NCBI RefSeq assembly: GCF_001238295.1
Contig: NZ_LGXZ01000018.1
Location: forward strand, 1 to 64,000
Source of the DNA: Ruegeria sp. 6PALISEP08
GTDB lineage: Bacteria > Pseudomonadota > Alphaproteobacteria > Rhodobacterales > Rhodobacteraceae
Reading direction: 5' to 3'
Length of the DNA stretch: 64,000 bases
Shown here: positions 52,621 to 62,488 of the stretch, in pieces
Position numbering within the stretch: the first letter of the stretch is position 1
How the letters are laid out: each line of letters starts with the position of its first letter
Translations under genes and position numbers: made by a program
The notes under the pieces: model-generated
Databases searched by the model: none
The model's input: the letters and a program-made list of their open reading frames with translations, nothing else
Told to the model about the DNA's origin: nothing

Positions 52621-53469
52621 CTAATAGACCGCTCGTCCCCCAGATGCATCGAAGACCGCACCGGTGTTGAGGGTATTGTCATCCGCTGCGAGAAAAAGAA
52701 CGATGCGCACAAGTTCCTCGACAGTCCCGGCCCTTTTCATCGGTGACTTGGCAAGCATCGCTTCGAGGTCCTTGCTATCCAATTGTTTCAAAAGCTTGGT
52801 CTCGATCGGACCTGGTGCGATGCAGTTAACGCGGATGCCGGTCAGCGCGAGTTCTTTCCCGAGTGACTTAGTCAGAGCAATTACCCCGGCTTTTGCGGCT
52901 GAATATGCGGAGAGATTGGGCGTGCCTTCTTTGCCAGCCAAAGATGCCATGTTTACAATACGACCGTAATCTAGGCTAATCATAAATGGTAAAATCTGCC
53001 GTGTTACTTCGAAAACACTCACCAGATTGATATCGATTAGTTTTTTCCATTGATCCGGATCAGTTTCGATCACGGATTTACTTCCCGCCCCCGACCCGGT
53101 GTTGTTGATGAGCACGTCAACAGTTTGGTCTGATGAAACTACAGCTTGAATTGCTCGGGTAATGGATTGGGTATCTGTCACATCGCAAACATGTGAGTGA
53201 ATGCCGTCTTCTTCTAACGCCTCGATATCCAGTACATGGACGTTTGCTCCTGCCTTTTGCAGGCTCAATGAAATTCCATAGCCGATACCTTTCGTTCCAC
53301 CGGTGACGACCGCCGTCTTGCCGTGAAAATCAAAAGTTGTTGCGATGTATCCTCTCCGCTCAGTCTCGACCTTTGGAAAGACTACAAGTTCACTCGAACT
53401 TAAAAACCGAATACCGGCAATTCTGGCAGCAGTGCACAGCTTCTTTTGTTCCCGCAGAGGTAAAGACAT
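52621..53469 (-). CDS. Short-chain dehydrogenase/reductase (SDR)
   Basis: The C-terminal 240 residues form a complete SDR: cofactor motif TGGTKGIG, NNTGSG (in place of the usual NNAG), catalytic Ser in NMASLAGKEG and YSAAKAG with Tyr and Lys. Asp in HVLDIEAL suggests NAD preference. The N-terminus is uncertain: homology should begin near FDFHGKTAVV, but no ATG or GTG is present there, and the frame extends to an ATG at 53469. Either a rare start is used, the protein carries an unusual 45-residue leader, or the start region has decayed. It is divergent from the FAD monooxygenase gene. Confidence 0.75.
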   Translation of the reverse strand: MSLPLREQKKLCTAARIAGIRFLSSSELVVFPKVETERRGYIATTFDFHGKTAVVTGGTKGIGYGISLSLQKAGANVHVLDIEALEEDGIHSHVCDVTDTQSITRAIQAVVSSDQTVDVLINNTGSGAGSKSVIETDPDQWKKLIDINLVSVFEVTRQILPFMISLDYGRIVNMASLAGKEGTPNLSAYSAAKAGVIALTKSLGKELALTGIRVNCIAPGPIETKLLKQLDSKDLEAMLAKSPMKRAGTVEELVRIVLFLAADDNTLNTGAVFDASGGRAVY

Positions 53470-53655
53470 ACATGTAGCTTTGGGCTCACAGTGGTCATGT
53501 GACAGTTTTGGTTGGGCATATGAGCTGTCCCGACCTGGTCAACGGCGGCAGTACGGACAATTCGGACACCCAATATTTGAGAGAAAATGTCGGCTTCTGA
53601 AAAAAAATCAAGAAAATGCTAGTCTTCATTTCTAACGGAAATGTGGGACACAGTT

Positions 53656-54969
53656 ATGACAAGCCGACAACAACAACGAGTCATTATAATTGGGGCAGGC
53701 ATGGCCGGTTTGATGGCAGCAGTAGTGCTCGCAGACCAATTTGCTGATGTCATAATCATCGAAAAGGATGATCTGCCGCGCACGCCTCAAGTTCGAAAAG
53801 GAGTCCCGCAAGGTGCACACGTACATACGTTCCTTGGATATGCAGTTGAAGCCATGGAGGATTTTCTGCCAGGCATCATGGCCGAACTCTATGCGGCGGG
53901 TGCCGTTCAAATTCGCAGAAACAAGGATATCTGGTTCCACGATGCGGCTGGCCCGACTCCAATTCGAGATGCAGGTATCCTTACACCGTCGGTGACTCGG
54001 CCTTTGTTGGAACACGTGACGCGCCAGCGTGTTCTCGCGTTGCTAAATGTATCAATCAAGGAAGCCACTAGATTTACGCAGTTTTGCACTGATGGCAACA
54101 ACGACGTATCTGGCGTGAAAGTTCAAACAGGCGACAACGGTATGGAAATCGACTCCGACCTGGTCGTTGATTGTTCCGGTCGCGCGACAACTTTGCCGCG
54201 TTGGCTCGTCGATCACGGTTATGGTGACGTCGAACGTCAGGAACTGGGCATCGGCATGTCATACACGTCCGGGCTATTCCGCCCACCTCCTGATTTGGCA
54301 GGTGATACTTGGGCCTGCCTTATGCTTGCAATTCCGCCCAACACTCGCGCGGCCTATCTAACACCCGTCGACGGCGGGCTTTGGCTTGCGACCATGTACG
54401 GAAGAGGTGGCGACATGGCTCCACGCGAGGTAGAAGGATTCGTTGAATGGACGAAGGGCCTTGCCCACCCAATCATCCACGAAAAGTTGCGCCGTGCAGA
54501 ACCGGTTTCCGACTTTCGCTCCTACAAAATTCCAAAAGGTATATGGCTTCGCTATGACCAAATGGACCGGTTTCCACGGGGGGTAATTCCCATGGGTGAA
54601 GCGGTGACAAGCTTTAACCCGATGTATGGACAAGGCATAAGCCTGTCCGCAGGCCAAGCGCGGGCGTTGCGTTCCGGGATGACCGATGGCTTGGATCGTC
54701 TGGCACCGCGCTACTTCGAAGCATCTGAAGCGCTCAATCAAGTTGGTTGGTATGTCATGGAAACCCGTGACCTGGAACACCCAAGTACGGTCGGCGAGCG
54801 CCCCGCAGATATCGAAAACCGTTGGAAGATGGGAGCGGCAATCCGAAAACTGGCTGAGACAGATGCCGAAATTCACCGCTTAAGTGTAAATGTTACCCAC
54901 TTGTTGGAACCTCCGAGTGTTCTTTCACGAGAAGACATCGTTGAACGTGCCCAAAAGCTCGTCAACTAG
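53656..54969 (+). CDS. FAD-dependent monooxygenase-like oxidoreductase
   Basis: The start at 53656 has GGGA 7 nt upstream; an ATG at 53641 adds five residues. From 53656 the protein has 437 residues. It has the FAD motif IIGAGMAGLMAAVVLAD near the N-terminus, an IEKDD strand 2 end, DCSGRATTLPRWL, and the second FAD motif VIPMGEAVTSFNPMYGQG (GD replaced by GE). This is the PHBH/UbiH-like fold; related enzymes hydroxylate aromatics or reduce polyenes. The substrate is unknown. It faces away from the SDR gene across a 186-nt gap. Confidence 0.8.
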   Translation: MTSRQQQRVIIIGAGMAGLMAAVVLADQFADVIIIEKDDLPRTPQVRKGVPQGAHVHTFLGYAVEAMEDFLPGIMAELYAAGAVQIRRNKDIWFHDAAGPTPIRDAGILTPSVTRPLLEHVTRQRVLALLNVSIKEATRFTQFCTDGNNDVSGVKVQTGDNGMEIDSDLVVDCSGRATTLPRWLVDHGYGDVERQELGIGMSYTSGLFRPPPDLAGDTWACLMLAIPPNTRAAYLTPVDGGLWLATMYGRGGDMAPREVEGFVEWTKGLAHPIIHEKLRRAEPVSDFRSYKIPKGIWLRYDQMDRFPRGVIPMGEAVTSFNPMYGQGISLSAGQARALRSGMTDGLDRLAPRYFEASEALNQVGWYVMETRDLEHPSTVGERPADIENRWKMGAAIRKLAETDAEIHRLSVNVTHLLEPPSVLSREDIVERAQKLVN

Positions 54970-55249
54970 GAAGGCTCCTTTGGAGAGCGGTCGTTTGTAG
55001 GGCATGCAGCATTGAACAATTTGGGCTCAAAGCGGTCGTCGTCGGCGGCGTGTCAGAATGGCGGTCTGGACAGTCTTACAAGGGAGCGTGGTGTGGGGAA
55101 TGGACTTTTACTGCGGATCTGAACGTATGAGGCAACGCAAGGAGCGTGCCAACGGATCGAAGGCAAATGTTGTGATAGCACGACATGCTTCACGCCTGTC
55201 CTAAGCGGCGCTAGTCTCCCGTCATAGCAACGCTGAAAGGAGCCGCCCA

Positions 55250-55519
55250 ATGTCCCTCTTCTCTAAACTCTTCGGTGGTGGTGAAAAGTCGGAGCTGGAG
55301 CCAGTCTCTTACAGAGGGTTCGAAATCTATCCGGACCTGATGCCCGAAGGTGGCAAATACCGCCTTCTAGCCCGTATCGAAAAGACCATCGACGGAGATC
55401 GCAAGGCCCATACTGTGATCCGGGCGGATGTTTTTGAGACCCGGGATCAGGGCGAAAGCTTCAGCATCGCAAAGGCGAAACAGGTGATCGACGAGCAGGG
55501 CGAACGCATTTTCGATTAA
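55250..55519 (+). CDS. HlyU-family small protein
   Basis: The 89-residue protein starts MSLFSKLFGGGEK and continues VSYRGFEIYPDLMPEGGKYRL, matching the HlyU family, PF10115. The name comes from a Vibrio regulator, but most bacterial members lack an evident DNA-binding helix-turn-helix and are uncharacterised, as here. AAAGGAG lies 8 nt upstream. It is monocistronic within long gaps. Confidence 0.85.
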   Translation: MSLFSKLFGGGEKSELEPVSYRGFEIYPDLMPEGGKYRLLARIEKTIDGDRKAHTVIRADVFETRDQGESFSIAKAKQVIDEQGERIFD

Positions 55520-55744
55520 GCAAACAGACAGCCTAATGTATGCGATGCAATCGACGGATGGTTCCGCAAAGTAGACATCCGCCCCGATCTGGCGAAAGAA
55601 CGCTAAGCAGGCCAAGCAGTCATTGGAAGTCTTAGATACCCGATACATGCAGCTGCAATCTGGGTCCCAATTTCGTCTATTTTACTGCCTGTGCTACCCT
55701 GTTGCATTTATCGTATGCAATTGGGGGCTGAAGATTTGTGGAAC

Positions 55745-56269
55745 ATGGAACAGTTTGTAGCGGACTGCCGGACCGCAGTAGATCAGGACGCGTCTCACAA
55801 ATCGGTGGCTGAAGTGGTGGACCGGGCGATGCGCGATCCCGCGGGCGTGACGCAAGCCTTGGGAGAGCCGACCGAAAGCGGTATCTTTCCCATTTACAAG
55901 TCAGGTGATCTGACAATCGTCAACGTCGTATGGAAGCCAGGAATGACCATAATGCCCCACAATCACGAAATGTGGGCCGTGATCGGTATTTATGGTGGTC
56001 GAGAAGATAACATTTTTTGGCGGCGCGTAGCAGATGACCCTAACGGACGCATTGAAGCGGCGGGGGCTCGAGCATTGTCGACGGGTGAATATGCTCCGCT
56101 TGGTAAGGAGCTCATTCACTCGGTTACAAACCCTATCCCCAAGTTGACCGGAGCAATCCACGTATACGGCGGGGATTTTTTTGAAGCTGAGCGGAGCGAA
56201 TGGGATCCTGAAAACCTGACGGAACATGCCTATGATATGTCGAAGGTTCGCGCGTTATTCGAGGACTAG
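55745..56269 (+). CDS. Cysteine dioxygenase-like cupin protein
   Basis: From the ATG at 55745 the protein has 174 residues (upstream starts at 55718 and 55691 add 9 and 18). The cupin metal motif is PHNHEMWAVIGIYGGREDNIFW, where two His lie two apart and the third His is in LIHSVTN. This matches the cysteine dioxygenase/3-mercaptopropionate dioxygenase group, which oxidise thiols to sulfinates with Fe(II). No Cys-Tyr crosslink partner can be confirmed. It stands just before the YghZ-type reductase. Confidence 0.78.
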   Translation: MEQFVADCRTAVDQDASHKSVAEVVDRAMRDPAGVTQALGEPTESGIFPIYKSGDLTIVNVVWKPGMTIMPHNHEMWAVIGIYGGREDNIFWRRVADDPNGRIEAAGARALSTGEYAPLGKELIHSVTNPIPKLTGAIHVYGGDFFEAERSEWDPENLTEHAYDMSKVRALFED

Positions 56270-56394
56270 TTTGCAGTTTGACAATTTGCGCTGGCAATGC
56301 CTGAGGCATGTTCCGTCTATACGGCAGGCTTCGCTGATTGCCGATTACTATCTCGTTGAATTGACACAGGGTGATGATCTCGGATTATGGACAG

Positions 56395-57462
56395 ATGAGC
56401 AAATTACAACGCCCTCCGAAGCCTCGGCCACGCCCATTTCTTCCTAATCCGGACCGCTACGAGCAAATGGTCTATCGCCGTTGTGGGCAGTCTGGCATAA
56501 AGCTACCCGCGATAAGCCTTGGGCTATGGCACAACTTTGGTGGGGATACCCCGCACCAGACAAAGCGCGATCTCTGCCGCACTGCTTTTGACTTGGGTAT
56601 AACGCACTTTGATTTAGCAAATAACTATGGCCCGCCGCCGGGATCGGCGGAAGAAGCATTCGGTGAAATTTTAAAAACTGATTTCGCAGGTTATCGGGAC
56701 GAACTCATCATATCTACCAAGGCAGGGTATGATATGTGGCCGGGCCCCTATGGGGAGTGGGGATCACGAAAGTATCTTGTGGCCTCTTGTGATCAGTCGC
56801 TCAAGCGGATGGGGTTAGAATACGCAGATATCTTTTATTCCCACCGTTACGATCCAGATACCCCTCTGGAAGAAACTATGGGGGCATTAGACTATATAGT
56901 GCGCTCTGGGCGCGCACTTTACGTCGGAATTTCAAGCTACAACTCGCAACGAACGCGCGAAGCGCTGGCCATCTTGAAAGACCTTGGCACGCCGTGCCTG
57001 ATTCATCAGCCGTCGTATAACCTACTCAACCGTTGGGTTGAGCGGGACGGGCTGTTGGATACGCTTGACGAATTGAACGTGGGATCGATTGCGTTCACGC
57101 CACTTGCCCAGGGTATTTTGACATCGAAGTATCTGAACGGCATTCCCGAAGACAGTCGTGCGACCCAAGGCAAGTCTCTATTGGACGGCATGATCAACGA
57201 ACGTTCATTGACGAGTGTCAGGGCTCTAAACGATATAGCGGCGTCACGCGGTCAATCATTAGCTCAGATGGCGCTTGCTTGGGTGCTGAGAGGTGACCGG
57301 ATTACGACAGCCCTTATTGGCGCTTCGCGTCCTGAGCAGATCGTGGATTGCGTAGGTGCGGTCCAGAATTTGGAATTTACCGAAGCGGAACTCGCTAAGA
57401 TTGACGAGGTCAGCTCGGAAGAGGAAATCAATCTCTGGGCGCGATCCTCGGAAATTGAGTAA
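56395..57462 (+). CDS. Aldo/keto reductase, YghZ type
   Basis: From the ATG at 56395 the protein has 355 residues (an ATG at 56371 adds eight). It follows E. coli YghZ (GpR, L-glyceraldehyde 3-phosphate reductase) closely: PAISLGLWHNFGG, THFDLANNYGPPPGSAEE, RDELIISTKAGYDMWPGPYG (catalytic Lys) and DIFYSHRYDP (catalytic His). C-terminal NADPH-site GASRPEQI. It reduces small aldehydes with NADPH. The ATG codon choice rests on similarity to YghZ; no clear ribosome-binding site is visible. Confidence 0.88.
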   Translation: MSKLQRPPKPRPRPFLPNPDRYEQMVYRRCGQSGIKLPAISLGLWHNFGGDTPHQTKRDLCRTAFDLGITHFDLANNYGPPPGSAEEAFGEILKTDFAGYRDELIISTKAGYDMWPGPYGEWGSRKYLVASCDQSLKRMGLEYADIFYSHRYDPDTPLEETMGALDYIVRSGRALYVGISSYNSQRTREALAILKDLGTPCLIHQPSYNLLNRWVERDGLLDTLDELNVGSIAFTPLAQGILTSKYLNGIPEDSRATQGKSLLDGMINERSLTSVRALNDIAASRGQSLAQMALAWVLRGDRITTALIGASRPEQIVDCVGAVQNLEFTEAELAKIDEVSSEEEINLWARSSEIE

Positions 57463-57910
57463 GATTGTTGACCACTGATTTTTGGTGCTAGCAGGTTCTT
57501 CTGCTTAATCGCATGGCGTTTCTGCTTTGGGCTCGAAGAAGACCTTCGCCGCACTCGGCGTGAGTGACCGCTTTGCGGACAAAGTTGCCGTAGTCTCATC
57601 GCTTTCTGATGACTGGTCTCAGCCCATAGCGGACGTTTGAGTCCGACGCTCGGGGCCGGAAGCGGACGTGTCGCTGCGACCGCGCCAAAGTCTCCAGTCA
57701 CTTCAACAAAGCGGACGTTGGAGCGGTCTGCTGTTGCCGCAGTGTTCATGCCGCTATTGAAGAGGAGTTTTGACAGTTTCCCACGAAACTCGGCCTGTTC
57801 GTCAAATCAAGGAGCGTCTCATTTAGTTTTAAGTCCCGAAACATGGCCTTGCTACTCAGCCGTTCAAGGTCTGGTTCAGGTCATCCCGTTTCAATCAAAA
57901 TGAAAGGCCA
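57463..57910. other. Non-coding gap with GCGGAC and TTTGGGCTC motifs
   Basis: No gene is supported in this 448-nt gap between convergent genes. AGCGGACGT occurs three times (57628, 57661, 57710), TGCGGACAAAG at 57574 and CTTTGGGCTC at 57525. Similar short motifs occur in other gaps of this right-hand region (52573, 53478, 55020, 63986). Confidence 0.5.
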
Positions 57911-58564
57911 TTAAAGAATCGATTGCCCTGTAGACTTCCAATCAAAAAGAAACTGTTCAATGCCGGCGTCTGTCAGCGGATGCGTGACTAGTTTGCGGAT
58001 GACGGACGGGGGTATCGTGGCAATGTCGGATCCGGCCAAAGCAGCCTCAGTTATGTGATTGGAGCTTCTGATGGATGCTGCAATGATTTCAGTTTCAATG
58101 TCATAATTGTCGAAGATGCTCCGGATATCACTAATGAGGTCGACCCCATCCAGATTGATATCGTCCAATCTGCCAATGAAAGGCGATATATAGGTCGCAC
58201 CCGCTTTCGCCGCCAAGAGTGCCTGATTGGCTGAAAAACAGAGTGTGACGTTCGTGCTGATCCCTTCCTTTTTGAAATGAGCACAGGCCCTGAGGCCATC
58301 CAGTGTCAGCGGCAGTTTGACAACGACGTTGTCGGCGATTGCTGCAAGATGCTCTCCCTCTGCAATCATTCCCGCAGTATCAAGGGCTGCAACTTCTGCC
58401 GACACGGGTGTATCTGTCAGGGTGCAAATTTCGGCGATAACTTCTTTGAAATTGCGGTCGGACTTGGCAATCAGGCTTGGATTGGTGGTGATACCATCTA
58501 CTAATCCAAAGGCTATAAGGTCTTTAATCTCGTCTACTTCTGCTGTGTCCACAAAGAACTTCAT
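57911..58564 (-). CDS. tal: Transaldolase of the TalB/FSA short family
   Basis: The 217-residue protein is the short transaldolase/fructose-6-phosphate aldolase form: [34 protein letters not shown] with the Schiff-base Lys, and [14 protein letters not shown]. It transfers dihydroxyacetone units between sugar phosphates or cleaves fructose 6-phosphate. It follows frcK by 93 nt on the same strand, which fits a role in metabolising the imported sugar. The two enzyme activities cannot be told apart from sequence here. Confidence 0.9.
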   Translation of the reverse strand: MKFFVDTAEVDEIKDLIAFGLVDGITTNPSLIAKSDRNFKEVIAEICTLTDTPVSAEVAALDTAGMIAEGEHLAAIADNVVVKLPLTLDGLRACAHFKKEGISTNVTLCFSANQALLAAKAGATYISPFIGRLDDINLDGVDLISDIRSIFDNYDIETEIIAASIRSSNHITEAALAGSDIATIPPSVIRKLVTHPLTDAGIEQFLFDWKSTGQSIL

Positions 58565-58657
58565 GAGGTTTCCTCATCGTGAATGGAGTGATTTTGGTTG
58601 CACCTGAACCCGCCTAGAGGTGCTGCTTTAACGGATGGGTGAATCCAATGCGCAAAT

Positions 58658-59329
58658 TCAGAATGCGTAGCGCATCCCGAATTCGGTGTAATTCTGGTTC
58701 AGTGTAAGATCGGCTTTCCGGCTATCACGGATGACACGTTCAGCGTTGGGCAGATCGTTCGTTTTCGCGCGTTGCAACGCGGCTTTCGGATCAAATCCAT
58801 GCTTGATCCAGCGGTGTTGCAACCGCTTTTCGAGTTCTTCCAAAGTTGGGCTGACAAAAACCGTTGCGGCATAGACATCCGCCAATGTTCTCCACAGGTC
58901 GCTATCCATCAGAAGGTAGTTCCCTTCAACAACAACAGTCGGAGTGTCCGGGTGAACCGCAATCGCGTTGGCAATGGCGAGATCCATTTGACGATCAAAT
59001 CTGGGGTGAAAGGATTCATGCTGCGCGGATTGCAACTTTTGTATTGCATTGCAAAACCCAACTGCATCGAAGGTTTCTGGCGCGCCTTTTCTCGCCAGCA
59101 ATCCTCGCGCTTCAAGTACACGATTGTCTAAATGGTAGCCATCCATAGGCACTAACGTGGCTAACGGAACCGACGAGTTCTGTTGTGCGTTCAGCGATTT
59201 CACAACGGATTCTGCCAGGGTCGACTTTCCGGATGCAGGGGGGCCGGCGATTGCGACAATCGTCCGAACCCCAACCTGCTTCCGGGAGGAGATCAGGTCG
59301 CACACGCGCTTTGCATCCTGCTCGATCAC
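58658..59329 (-). CDS. frcK: P-loop kinase of the FrcK type
   Basis: The 223-residue protein starts at GTG 59329, overlapping the frcA stop (GTGA). It has Walker A AGPPASGKST and MDGYHLDN, VVVEGNYLL, resembling the uridine kinase/pantothenate kinase-like family. In rhizobia the frcBCAK operon ends with such a kinase, proposed to act on the imported sugar. The name follows gene order and fold; the substrate is not proven. Confidence 0.8.
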   Translation of the reverse strand: MIEQDAKRVCDLISSRKQVGVRTIVAIAGPPASGKSTLAESVVKSLNAQQNSSVPLATLVPMDGYHLDNRVLEARGLLARKGAPETFDAVGFCNAIQKLQSAQHESFHPRFDRQMDLAIANAIAVHPDTPTVVVEGNYLLMDSDLWRTLADVYAATVFVSPTLEELEKRLQHRWIKHGFDPKAALQRAKTNDLPNAERVIRDSRKADLTLNQNYTEFGMRYAF

Positions 59330-60108
59330 GCGGTACCTTCTTTTGGTGGTTCTTTGGCACCGGTCATAAAGGCCACGGCGTCGGACATCGTGTAGTCCTT
59401 GGGATCAATCGTGCAGAGCCTATTGCCGAGCCGGTGCACATGAATTCGGTCAGCGACTTCGAAGACATGTGGCATGTTGTGGCTGATCAGGATGATCGGA
59501 ATACCACGTGCGCGTACGTCCTGGATCAGCTCAAGCACCTTGCGGCTCTCTTTCACGCCCAAAGCTGCTGTGGGCTCATCCATGATGATGAACTTGGTCG
59601 CAAAGGCGGCTGCCCGCGCGACGGCAACGCCTTGACGCTGGCCGCCGGACAACGTCTCTATCGCCTGATTGATTGACTGCACGGTCATGAGGCCAAGCTC
59701 AGTCAGTTTTTCGCGGGCGAACTTCTCCATAGCTGGCCGGTCGAGCTGACGCATGTATTTGCCCATGAAACCCTTTTTGCGGATCTCCCGCCCCATGAAC
59801 ATGTTGTCCGCAATCGAAAGTGCAGGAGACATGGCAAGCTGCTGATAGACGATTTCGATACCCATATTCCGGGCGTCGATAGGAGAGTTAAAGTTTACCT
59901 TCTTTCCTTCGATCAGGATCTCGCCCTCATCCGGGATTGTGGCCCCGCATATCGCCTTGACGATGGAAGATTTGCCAGCGCCGTTGTCTCCGATAACGGC
60001 TAGGATTTCTCCTTGCCGCAGTTCAAAGTCGGAATGGTCGATGGCGGTGACGTGGCCGTAGCGCTTCACGATCCCGCGCCCTTGGACGACTGGAGTTGTG
60101 CCTGACAT
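59326..60108 (-). CDS. frcA: Sugar ABC transporter ATPase, FrcA type
   Basis: From the ATG at 60108, overlapping the frcC stop (TAATG), the protein has 260 residues with a single ABC domain: GDNGAGKSS, signature TLSGGQRQGVAVARA, Walker B FIIMDEPTAAL, H-loop ISHNMPHVF. Most sugar transporters of this class (RbsA, XylG) have two ABC domains in one protein; the single-domain form is a feature of Frc systems. It would work as a dimer with FrcC. Confidence 0.9.
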   Translation of the reverse strand: MSGTTPVVQGRGIVKRYGHVTAIDHSDFELRQGEILAVIGDNGAGKSSIVKAICGATIPDEGEILIEGKKVNFNSPIDARNMGIEIVYQQLAMSPALSIADNMFMGREIRKKGFMGKYMRQLDRPAMEKFAREKLTELGLMTVQSINQAIETLSGGQRQGVAVARAAAFATKFIIMDEPTAALGVKESRKVLELIQDVRARGIPIILISHNMPHVFEVADRIHVHRLGNRLCTIDPKDYTMSDAVAFMTGAKEPPKEGTA

Positions 60109-61178
60109 TAGCCCGATACCTTTCTGATCCACTGGTCGACAGCGACCGCTGCGATGATGAGAAGACCGATCAATAGGAAGGTCCATTGCGCATCGGCACC
60201 AAGGAGCCTTAGCCCAAGAGTAAACACTCCGACGATCAGTGCGCCGAATAGCGATCCCAAAATGGAGCCCCGCCCGCCGAACAGAGAGATGCCTCCGATC
60301 ACAACAGCGGTGATGCTTTCAATGTTGGCCAATTGGCCGGACGTTGGCGAAACTGATCCGATGCGCCCAATCAGAGCCCAGCCCGCGAAGGCACAGATCA
60401 AGCCAGACAACATGTAGACGGACATGAGCGTTCGATGGACGTTGACCCCTGATAGTTCGGCGGCCTCAGGATCGTCACCCACGGCATAGACATGCCTTCC
60501 CCAAGCCGTGTGTTTAAGTGCATAGGCCAACACAAAAATCAGGGCCAGCATGAAAATGACGCCAACAGTAAAGGTCGCTCCACCAATGCTGAACTTGGTT
60601 CCGAAGAATTGAAGGAAGGGAGCGTTGGCTTCGATGTCCTGACTGCGAATAGTCTCGTTCGCGGAATACAGGAAGTTGGTCGCCAGTACGATCTGCCACA
60701 TCCCGAGTGTGACAATGAAGGGGGGGAGTTTAACGCGGCTGACAAGCCAGCCGTTCAGTGCTCCGATCAAGGTTCCAACTGCAAGCCCGCACATTACAGC
60801 TATTGGCACTGGAATGCCGTATCGGAAAGAGAACTGCCCCATGATAACAGAAGAAAATACCATGATTGCGCCGACGCTCAGATCGATGCCGGCGGTCAGA
60901 ATGATCAGGCTTTGCGCTGCGGCCACGATTCCGACGATCTGAACCTGCTGAAGGATCAAGGTCATGGCAAAGGGCGAGAAGAACTTTGACCCCAATAGCA
61001 GTCCGAAAATCAATATCGCACCGACCAGAACGATAAGCGGCACAAAGGATGGGTTGACGTGGAGAAGATGCTGTAACCTCCCCAGAACGCCACGCCGATG
61101 GTCCTCAAAAGCCGCAACAGTTTCTGTTCTGCTGGCAGCGGATTCAAATTCCTTGGCGCTTTGGTTTGCTTCGGACAT
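60108..61178 (-). CDS. frcC: Sugar ABC transporter permease, FrcC type
   Basis: The 356-residue protein has eight to ten membrane segments and the conserved AAAQSLIILTAGIDLSVGAI and ITAVVIGGISLFGGRGS motifs of RbsC/XylH/FrcC permeases. It stands 117 nt downstream of frcB after a stem-loop, and overlaps frcA by one base. Inner membrane. Confidence 0.92.
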   Translation of the reverse strand: MSEANQSAKEFESAASRTETVAAFEDHRRGVLGRLQHLLHVNPSFVPLIVLVGAILIFGLLLGSKFFSPFAMTLILQQVQIVGIVAAAQSLIILTAGIDLSVGAIMVFSSVIMGQFSFRYGIPVPIAVMCGLAVGTLIGALNGWLVSRVKLPPFIVTLGMWQIVLATNFLYSANETIRSQDIEANAPFLQFFGTKFSIGGATFTVGVIFMLALIFVLAYALKHTAWGRHVYAVGDDPEAAELSGVNVHRTLMSVYMLSGLICAFAGWALIGRIGSVSPTSGQLANIESITAVVIGGISLFGGRGSILGSLFGALIVGVFTLGLRLLGADAQWTFLLIGLLIIAAVAVDQWIRKVSG

Positions 61179-61256
61179 ATCTCCCCCTTTTCGCGGGCGG
61201 CGTTACGCCCACGAGATGAGTGTACAGGAAGTTTCAGTTTGCTGGTGAAAGGAGTG

Positions 61257-61280
61257 ATGAGGCGCTCTCATGCGCCTCAT
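61257..61280 (-). other. Stem-loop between frcB and frcC
   Basis: ATGAGGCGC TCTCAT GCGCCTCAT is a perfect 9-bp inverted repeat just after the frcB stop, with no T run. Such structures after binding-protein genes are known in maltose and other operons to protect the upstream mRNA and so give more binding protein than permease. Confidence 0.7.
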
Positions 61281-61294
61281 ACATTAGGTCTGTT

Positions 61295-62314
61295 TTAGCC
61301 CCAGCAGAGCTCCAAGCCATCGGCGACCGAAATCGATTCCACGCCATCAACAGGTTGGTCCGTGATGAGCGCGACTCCAGTATCGTAGAAGTCTTTTCCG
61401 GGCGTGTTTTCAGGCCTTACGCCTTCCTCAGCCCACTTTTTGACAGCCTCGACCCCAAGCGAAGCCATCAAAAGCGGATACTGCTGGCTTGTAGCTCCAA
61501 TAACTCCGGCCTGCACATTTTGTACACCGGGGCAGCCACCGTCGACCGAAACGATCAGCACATCGTTTTCACGTCCAATGGATTTCAGAGCCTCATAGGC
61601 ACCTGCCGCTGCCGGTTCATTGATCGTGTGAACAACGTTGATCGCCGAGTCCTTGGCCAGAAGGTTCTCCATGGCGCGGCGCCCACCTTCTTCGTTGCCG
61701 TCGGTCACGTCACTGCCGACCAATCGTGCATCAGATTCATCGCCGATGACATTGGGGTCTGCCAGGTCCACACCAAAGCCGTCGAGGAAGCCCTGATTGC
61801 GAAGAACGTCCACGGTTGGCTGACTGACGTTCAGATCAAGCGTCGCAATTTTTGCGTCTGCCGCTGCGTCGCCCATCTTTGCCTTCGCCCATTGTCCGAT
61901 CAACAGGCCAGCTTTGTAGTTGTCTGTCGCAAAGGTTGCGTCAGCGGAATCAATCGGGCTTAGCGGCGTGTCCAGAGCAATAACCAGGAGGCCAGCATCA
62001 CGCGCCTGCTGAACAGCGGGGACAATCGAGCTTGTGTCCGAGGCCGTCAGGAGAATTCCTTTTGCGCCGTCGAGAATACAAGTTTCAATGGCCTGAACTT
62101 GAGTTTCATGGTCGCCGTCGATTTTACCGGCAAAGGCCTTCAAAGTCATACCAAGTTCTTCTGCCTTGGCCGTTGCGCCTTCCTTCATCTTTACAAAGAA
62201 TGGATTGGTATCTGTCTTCGTGATTAGACAAACGGTCTCTCCGGCCGCGTGAGCAGATGCAGCAGCCACCGTAAGCGCGGTAGCAGACGCGGCAATCTTG
62301 AATAGATTTTTCAT
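61295..62314 (-). CDS. frcB: Sugar ABC transporter substrate-binding protein, FrcB type
   Basis: From the ATG at 62314, with GGGAGGA upstream, the protein has 339 residues and a signal peptide of about 23 residues (cut near AHAAGE). It is a type-I periplasmic binding protein: [43 protein letters not shown]. The Frc system of Sinorhizobium takes up fructose, mannose and ribose; fructose is the best guess here. First gene of frcBCAK-tal. Confidence 0.9.
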   Translation of the reverse strand: MKNLFKIAASATALTVAAASAHAAGETVCLITKTDTNPFFVKMKEGATAKAEELGMTLKAFAGKIDGDHETQVQAIETCILDGAKGILLTASDTSSIVPAVQQARDAGLLVIALDTPLSPIDSADATFATDNYKAGLLIGQWAKAKMGDAAADAKIATLDLNVSQPTVDVLRNQGFLDGFGVDLADPNVIGDESDARLVGSDVTDGNEEGGRRAMENLLAKDSAINVVHTINEPAAAGAYEALKSIGRENDVLIVSVDGGCPGVQNVQAGVIGATSQQYPLLMASLGVEAVKKWAEEGVRPENTPGKDFYDTGVALITDQPVDGVESISVADGLELCWG

Positions 62315-62427
62315 GTATTCCTCCCAGAAAATTGTTGATGCCCCGCATTGCGCACCAACGAGACTCGCCCTCATCCTCCAATGAAGGTCTAATTCAAGAA
62401 ACTGTGATTCTGATTCCCTTGTCAATA

Positions 62428-62448
62428 AATAAATAAAGTTTATTTATT
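62428..62448. promoter_or_regulatory. Candidate operator of the ROK regulator
   Basis: AATAAATAAA-G-TTTATTTATT is a perfect 10-bp inverted repeat in the 174-nt divergent gap between frcB and the ROK gene. ROK repressors (NagC, XylR, Mlc) bind AT-rich palindromes of this size. Confidence 0.65.
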
Positions 62449-62488
62449 AATTTACCCAAGCATCTTTTCATAAGAAAACAAGGTGTTT

